Below, piece after piece: positions 51,238 to 55,330 of a stretch of DNA of 55,330 nucleotides. This stretch comes from an uncultured Eubacteriales bacterium (GTDB taxonomy: Bacteria; Bacillota; Clostridia; Oscillospirales; Oscillospiraceae): positions 1 through 55,330 of the forward strand of contig ONNS01000019.1 of assembly GCA_900319275.1 (NCBI GenBank), written 5' to 3'. The translations under genes and the position numbers were made by a program. Position 1 is the stretch's first letter; the number at the start of each line of letters is the position of its first letter. The notes under the pieces were generated by a model, which was not told where the DNA came from, ran no database searches, and saw nothing but the letters and a program-made list of their open reading frames with translations.

Positions 51238-52590
51238 TTATCTGTGTATTTTCCAATATCCGTAGCGTTTACCGCCTATGCGTTCGATACGACCGACGTT
51301 TTTTAGTTCATCCATCTTGCGCTGGACGGAGCGTCTTGCCAAGCTAAGCTTTTCAGAAAGTGAAATCTGGGAAATCCTCGGATCTTCGGTTAACACCTCC
51401 AGTATTTTGCGCGCCAAAGCGTCATCCAAAGCGCCATCTTGCTTGTCGCTTTGGGGCATTGGCTCTTTGCCTTGCTCGACCAAGGCACTTTGCAGTGCGG
51501 TGAAACGGACTCGAAGACCGTTTCCGCGCAGCTCATACACAGGCAGCTCCGTACCGAGTTCCCGGCATGCATCGCAGATCGTCTCAATACCGCGGCCCCA
51601 GCGTTCGATGTACCCGGCGCGATAAAACACATTGGCGATGTCCGGATTGTAGGGTACAGAATCGTGCGGCTCCATCAGCGTATCCACGGTCCAGCCCTCC
51701 GGCAGAATGCAGCGGTTGCTGATAATCATGGCCTCGTCCTCAATGCGGATCTGGATCGGCACGCCGAACATATAGCAGTTATGTGCGATGGCATTATAGA
51801 CTGCCTCACGGATTGCCTCACGTGCGAAGGGATAGGTCTCTGTGCGCCGGTCATGCTCGAAGCTGACCTTAGCTTTCAGATATTTCAGATAGATCAGATC
51901 GATGACCTTGTCCGCGGTTGTGAGCAGTGAGCCTTCCAAAATGTCCTGGTACTCCAGCACTCCGCCGGGGCCGAACTTCCCGATCTGAACATGGCTGCCG
52001 TTCTGGACAACGGCGGGGTCATCATAAAACAGCAGCACGGCTGAGCGTTTCAATTTGCCGTCCACCATCAGATGCAGCTTGCTCAGAAGCTCCGCGTTGG
52101 GAATATCCAATTCCGCGCGGGTCATCCGTTTGCTGCGCAGTGCCTCACGCCGGAAGATCTTGAAGCTTTCGCCATCCAGATCGTCCACCGTAATGTTGTC
52201 CACGGTCACATCTTCCCAACGGGCGCCGGTCTTGCGCATGATGAACTCCGACAGGGCGATACCGGTCAGCTGCTGCTTGGTGCTGCCGCTGCGGTAGTGA
52301 TACTCCCCGTGATAGCTGACTGGATAGGAGCTGGGGCTCACGTGGATCTCGATGTACTTCTTCCCGTCCCGCTCCTGCAGATCCACGTCGGCCACGATAC
52401 CCATGGTGTCGCGGATCTTGTTTGGGATATCCTCCAGGAGCCGCTTGCTGTCGGAGACGCCCACAACCGTACCGTCATCCCTCACGCCGATGTAGATCCG
52501 CCCGCCGTAAGCGTTGGCAAAGCCACAGACCCACTTCAGATATTCGTCCCGCCAGGATTCCTTATATTCAATGTTCTGACTCTCGGCCAC
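51238..52590 (-). CDS. Schlafen/AlbA_2 domain protein with RecG-like ATP-binding and winged-helix domains
   Basis: Probably a DNA-binding regulator of the widespread AlbA_2 (Schlafen AAA_4) family. The N-terminal domain (about 5-120) starts IEYKESWRDEYLKWVCGFANAYGG and has YIGVRDDGTVVGV. The middle HATPase-type part has REAVYNAIAHNCYMFGVPI and GRGIETICDACREL. The C-terminal winged helix (about 385-450) has ISLSEKLSLARRSVQRKMDEL. The start is GTG with GGAGGG 7 bases upstream. These genes are common in accessory and defence-rich regions, but no partner gene is present here. Confidence 0.88.
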   Translation of the reverse strand: MAESQNIEYKESWRDEYLKWVCGFANAYGGRIYIGVRDDGTVVGVSDSKRLLEDIPNKIRDTMGIVADVDLQERDGKKYIEIHVSPSSYPVSYHGEYHYRSGSTKQQLTGIALSEFIMRKTGARWEDVTVDNITVDDLDGESFKIFRREALRSKRMTRAELDIPNAELLSKLHLMVDGKLKRSAVLLFYDDPAVVQNGSHVQIGKFGPGGVLEYQDILEGSLLTTADKVIDLIYLKYLKAKVSFEHDRRTETYPFAREAIREAVYNAIAHNCYMFGVPIQIRIEDEAMIISNRCILPEGWTVDTLMEPHDSVPYNPDIANVFYRAGYIERWGRGIETICDACRELGTELPVYELRGNGLRVRFTALQSALVEQGKEPMPQSDKQDGALDDALARKILEVLTEDPRISQISLSEKLSLARRSVQRKMDELKNVGRIERIGGKRYGYWKIHR

Positions 52591-52675
52591 AGAATGTCCC
52601 TCCTATATTGCTCAATGAATGTTGTGCTGTCTTGGTAAATCTCCAATGTTCCACCAATACATCCACCAAATTAAG

Positions 52676-52779
52676 CTATACATTTTTTGATGATTTATCA
52701 AAATGTCTGGCAAGCTCCTCATCGCCATGTGCTCTTTCTATTACGTAATAAAATCCTCATAGTCATATACCTTACGCAT
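52676..52779 (-). pseudogene. Possible frame-broken remnant of a small gene
   Basis: On the minus strand an ATG opens MRKVYDYEDF. The reading then continues, after a one-base shift, as YYVIERAHGDEELARHFDKS to a TAG. Both halves look protein-like, but the product was not recognised and no ribosome site was found. Low confidence. Confidence 0.25.
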
Positions 52780-52954
52780 TATGTAGCCGCTACCTATATC
52801 AAACGTACAACATTTTTCAGTTTATTATATCATAGCGGGCGAATCAGCCGCAACCGCAAAAACTTGTTAAGTGGTTTTCTGGCAAGAAACGACACGTGAT
52901 GTTTCATCGCGCAGCTTTCAGATGAATCTGAAATTTTTAACGGGCTTAGGTTGA
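52780..52954. other. AT-rich gap, nothing recognised
   Basis: No gene, RNA or repeat recognised. Together with 53039-53317 it flanks the IS3 remnant. Confidence 0.4.
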
Positions 52955-53038
52955 GCTTCCGCAAGGAAGAGAACGATTGAAAAACTAAAGGGCATGACAC
53001 CTGCTCAACACAGAGCCCAGACCCTTCAGGTCGCTTGA
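52955..53038 (+). pseudogene. C-terminal remnant of an IS3-family transposase
   Basis: The frame after a stop at 52952 reads ASARKRTIEKLKGMTPAQHR and then AQTLQVA-stop. K-x-KGMTPxQxRxQ is the typical end of IS3-family OrfB transposases. Nothing upstream continues the match, so only the last 20-25 codons survive. It marks a past insertion in this AT-rich strip. Confidence 0.6.
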
Positions 53039-53317
53039 ATTAATAATACATCTATCTTTTGGTGTTAAGTTCAGATCGTCCGTCTCGGTATTTCAAAATA
53101 TCAGCTGGATCATCATTAGTATTATGCGAATACAAACACCTGTTCAGAATAAAAATTTAAATGTTTACTTTAAATTTGTAAGGACCGTTTCACAGAATCT
53201 GATCTTATTTATTGTTAAAATGCAAATCGGATTTTTTAGAAGCATCAGTTGTTTACAGTGAAATTGCTATGTTTAGATTGAATTTGCAACAGAACACTCT
53301 TTTTTTTCAAAAACCTC

Positions 53318-53345
53318 TTGACATTTTGAAAAAATGTGTTATTGT
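53318..53345 (+). promoter_or_regulatory. Promoter of the GntR-ABC operon
   Basis: Perfect TTGACA, 16 bases, TATTGT (weak -10), overlapping the palindrome at 53335. Confidence 0.6.
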
Positions 53346-53370
53346 ATTAATCACTTAATACAATAACACA
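53335..53370. promoter_or_regulatory. Probable GntR operator, perfect 16-bp inverted repeat
   Basis: TGTGTTATTGTATTAA, four bases (TCAC), then TTAATACAATAACACA. It covers the -10 region and the transcription start, the expected place for autorepression by the YtrA-type regulator encoded next. Confidence 0.85.
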
Positions 53371-53383
53371 GAGGTGATGCACA

Positions 53384-53740
53384 ATGGAATGGAATATTCG
53401 CAGCGATCTGCCCATCTATTCCCAGCTGGTGGACCTGTTCAGACAGCGTATTGCCTCCGGCGCGCTGCCCCCGGGGGAGCGGCTCGCGTCCGTGCGGGAT
53501 CTGGCGACAGAGGCGGGCGTGAATCCGAACACCATGCAGCGTGCGCTGCAGGAGCTGGAGCGGCAGGGGCTGGTCTTCTCCCAGCGAACAAACGGACGCT
53601 TTGTGACGGAGGACGTACAGATCATTGACGCAAGCAAGAAGGCGCTGGCGCGCAGCCAGATCGAAAGCTTTCTTGGCGCGATGGAAAAACTGGGCTATGA
53701 CCGGGAAGGGATCATCGCCCTGCTCAAGGAGGACGCATAA
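53384..53740 (+). CDS. GntR-family transcriptional regulator, YtrA subfamily
   Basis: A DNA-binding repressor of 118 residues. The N-terminal winged helix (about 10-75) has the GntR pattern PIYSQLVDLFRQRIASG, PPGERLASVRDLATEAGVNP and NTMQRALQELERQGLV. The short C-terminal part (about 45 residues) identifies the YtrA subfamily, which dimerises through it and usually controls an adjacent ABC transporter. It probably binds the palindrome just upstream. The stop overlaps the next start by one base (TAATG). Confidence 0.93.
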   Translation: MEWNIRSDLPIYSQLVDLFRQRIASGALPPGERLASVRDLATEAGVNPNTMQRALQELERQGLVFSQRTNGRFVTEDVQIIDASKKALARSQIESFLGAMEKLGYDREGIIALLKEDA

Positions 53741-54435
53741 TGGCAATTTTGGAATGTCACGATCTATCGAAGCGCTTTGGCAGCATCCAGGCGCTCGACG
53801 GAGTGAATCTGAGCATCGAGCCGGGCCGGGTCGTCGGTCTGCTCGGCCCGAACGGCAGTGGCAAAACGACGCTGATCAAGCTGGCGAACGGCCTGCTGAC
53901 GCCGACGGCCGGCGAGCTGAGGATCGACGGCAAAGCGCCCGGTAAAGAGACCAAGGCGCTCGTCTCGTACCTGCCGGATAAAGAATACCTGCCCGAGTGG
54001 ATGAACGCCAGGCAGCTCATGGATTTCTTTTCCGACTTTTACGCCGATTTCGACCGCGAGCGCGCTGCAGAGATGCTCAACCGCCTCGGTATCGACGAGG
54101 GCATGCGCATCAAGCAGATGTCCAAGGGCACGCGCGAGAAGGTGCAGCTGATACTGACCATGAGCCGCCAGGCCAAGCTCTATCTGCTCGACGAGCCGAT
54201 CGGCGGCGTGGACCCGGCCACCCGGGATTACATCCTCGACACGATCATCCGCAACTACAACCCCAGCGCCGCTGTTGTGATCTCGACCCACCTGATCGCC
54301 GATGTGGAGCAGGTGCTTGACGACGTGATCTTTATTCGCAGCGGACGGGTGCTGCTGCAGTCCTCGGTGGATACGATCCGCGAGGAGCAGGGCAAGAGCG
54401 TGGACGCCTATTTCAGGGAGGTATTCAAATGCTAG
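53740..54435 (+). CDS. ABC transporter ATP-binding protein (YtrB-type)
   Basis: The ATPase of a GntR-controlled ABC system, 231 residues. Walker A LLGPNGSGKTTLI, the Q-loop region SYLPDKEYLPEW, a degenerate signature MSKGTREKVQL and Walker B LYLLDEPIGGVDPATRD are present, with the H-loop in VISTHLIAD. YtrB-like relatives work in cell-wall-antibiotic responses or export; the substrate here is unknown. It overlaps the permease gene by 7 bases. Confidence 0.93.
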   Translation: MAILECHDLSKRFGSIQALDGVNLSIEPGRVVGLLGPNGSGKTTLIKLANGLLTPTAGELRIDGKAPGKETKALVSYLPDKEYLPEWMNARQLMDFFSDFYADFDRERAAEMLNRLGIDEGMRIKQMSKGTREKVQLILTMSRQAKLYLLDEPIGGVDPATRDYILDTIIRNYNPSAAVVISTHLIADVEQVLDDVIFIRSGRVLLQSSVDTIREEQGKSVDAYFREVFKC

Positions 54436-55168
54436 GAAAACTGTTGAAGCATGAATTTCGCGCCACGGGGCGCACCATGCTGCCGATCTACGGCGCGGTG
54501 ATCGTGCTCTCGGTGCTGGCGAGTATTTCCGGCCGTATGATGGATCGAAAGATCGGTTCTTTCCTGTACATTCTCTTCGGCCTGATCATCGCGGCCTTTG
54601 TGATCGGCGTCATCGCCGCTGTCATCATGACCGCCGTGATGATGATCAAGCGCTTTTATACCAACTACCTCAAGGACGAGGGCTATCTGATGCACACCCT
54701 GCCGGTGAGCGTACACGCGCTTGTCTGGAGCAAGATGCTCGTGTCGGTGGTGTGGTTTGCCGCCACCTTTGTCGTGATCGGACTGGTCATGCTGCTGATG
54801 GTGTTCATCGCTTCCTGTGGCTGCTCGCGGCGGAGGCGCTGCTTGCGGCGATCGTCGGCGGACTGTTCACCTGCCTGCACTTCTACGCGGCCATGAGTCT
54901 CGGCCACATGTTCTCGCGGGACAAGATCCTGCTTTCGATCGTGTTTTTTGTGGCGATCAGCTTCGTGCTGAGTATGGCCACGACCGGCTACGGCGTCGGC
55001 CGCATGGCAGCTTTCGAGGAGATGGACGTCACGCTCGAGAACGCCAGGCAGGCCGTGAGCTTCGCGCAGGCGATGCTGGGCGAGGTGCTGCTTGTCCAGA
55101 CGGTCCAGGCGGCGCTGCTGTATCTGGTCACGGTGTTGAGCCTGAAAAAAGGCCTGAACCTGGCGTAA
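54429..55168 (+). pseudogene. ABC permease gene disrupted by a frameshift
   Basis: The membrane partner of the ATPase. The first frame encodes MLGKLLKHEFRATGRTMLP, two to three spans and LKDEGYLMHTLPVSVHALVW, then leaves the membrane pattern at about 54810 and stops at 54896 (SCGCSRRRRCLRR). The natural continuation is in another frame (FLWLLAAEALLAAIVGGLF to KKGLNLA, ending 55168). The change corresponds to a net loss of 3n+1 bases. Relatives, as I recall them, have a longer loop at this point, so an internal deletion is possible. A sequencing error or a true pseudogene are the other options. Confidence 0.75.
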
Positions 55169-55190
55169 AAAATATGCGTAAATAATAAAA

Positions 55191-55330
55191 AGGGCGCGTT
55201 GCAAAATGCAAGAAATCGCGAAAACCCGGTCATTTACGTAGGGGAGGGGCTTGCCCCTCCCGGCAGTACCATGTAATTATTTATAACTAAATCCCCGCGC
55301 GCATGAAATGCGCGCATGCGAAACGCTGTT
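55191..55330. repeat. Nested palindromic element with GTAGGGGAGGGG inner ends, copy 3 (cut by window end)
   Basis: The left part AGGGCGCGTTGCAAAAT, AATCGCGAAAA, GTAGGGGAGGGGCTTGCC and CCTCCCGGCAGTACCATGT matches 25607-25700 nearly base for base, and likewise begins a short distance after a stop codon. It diverges afterwards (CCCGCGCGCATG...). The right end lies outside the window. Confidence 0.85.

Overview
The window is GC-rich, densely coded DNA from an endospore-forming member of the Clostridia, most likely an Oscillospiraceae-type gut Firmicute. The evidence is a GerA/GerC/GerB germination receptor operon, the spore protease gene gpr, and the Firmicute origin block dnaA-dnaN-rlbA-recF-remB-gyrB-gyrA. 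The family placement is inference from gene content and style; no rRNA or tRNA gene was recognised here.

Layout. 0.4-4.6 kb: germination receptor operon (+). 4.6-9.2 kb: galactose-type sugar ABC transporter mglB-mglA-mglC (-), with an intercistronic hairpin after mglB and an unusual coiled-coil extension on MglC. 9.4-14.7 kb: zinc-ribbon membrane peptidyl-prolyl isomerase and mfd (-). 14.7-19.4 kb: an accessory patch with two secreted seven-repeat RCC1-like propeller proteins (-) flanking a UPF0175/DUF3368 toxin-antitoxin-type pair (+). The first RCC1 gene lies between two 231-bp direct copies of the mfd promoter and 5' end. 19.4-25.6 kb: divergent envelope cluster (HAD phosphatase and polysaccharide deacetylase on -; LRR-like membrane protein, phosphodiester glycosidase and an unknown membrane protein on +). 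26-28.9 kb: ABC exporter, rnhA and a SHOCT-type protein (-). 28.9-42.4 kb: the origin region, all on -: gyrA, gyrB, remB, recF, rlbA, dnaN, oriC, dnaA, mscL, serS, parB, parA, two parS sites and gpr. 42.9-47.2 kb: rpsT, lipid kinase, asnS and a DUF4349 lipoprotein (+). 47.3-50.6 kb: nucleoside metabolism (tdk-udk on -, deoD and a BMP-type binding protein on +). 50.6-53.3 kb: AT-richer strip with a hairpin array, a Schlafen/AlbA_2 regulator and an IS3 remnant. 53.3 kb to the end: a GntR (YtrA-type)-ABC operon whose permease gene is frame-disrupted.

The most unusual feature is non-coding. Five copies of a roughly 200-380-base multi-hairpin repeat (199, 1941, 23188, 28246 and 43216) each occupy a gap between co-directional genes, always in the direction of transcription, with the first hairpin in or within a few bases of the upstream stop codon in three of them. 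Their stems differ between copies by paired changes that keep the pairing, as expected of a selected RNA or DNA structure. Two further palindromic families (GTAGGGGCC ends and GTAGGGGAGGGG ends, three copies each) and one TTCCCCTNGAGGGGAA element add to an unusually hairpin-rich set of intergenic regions.

Working together: the sporulation and germination genes, the replication and segregation genes (dnaA/oriC/parABS/gyrase) and nucleoside salvage (tdk, udk, deoD, BMP protein) are housekeeping. The RCC1/TA patch, the envelope cluster and the 50.6-53.3 kb strip are accessory.
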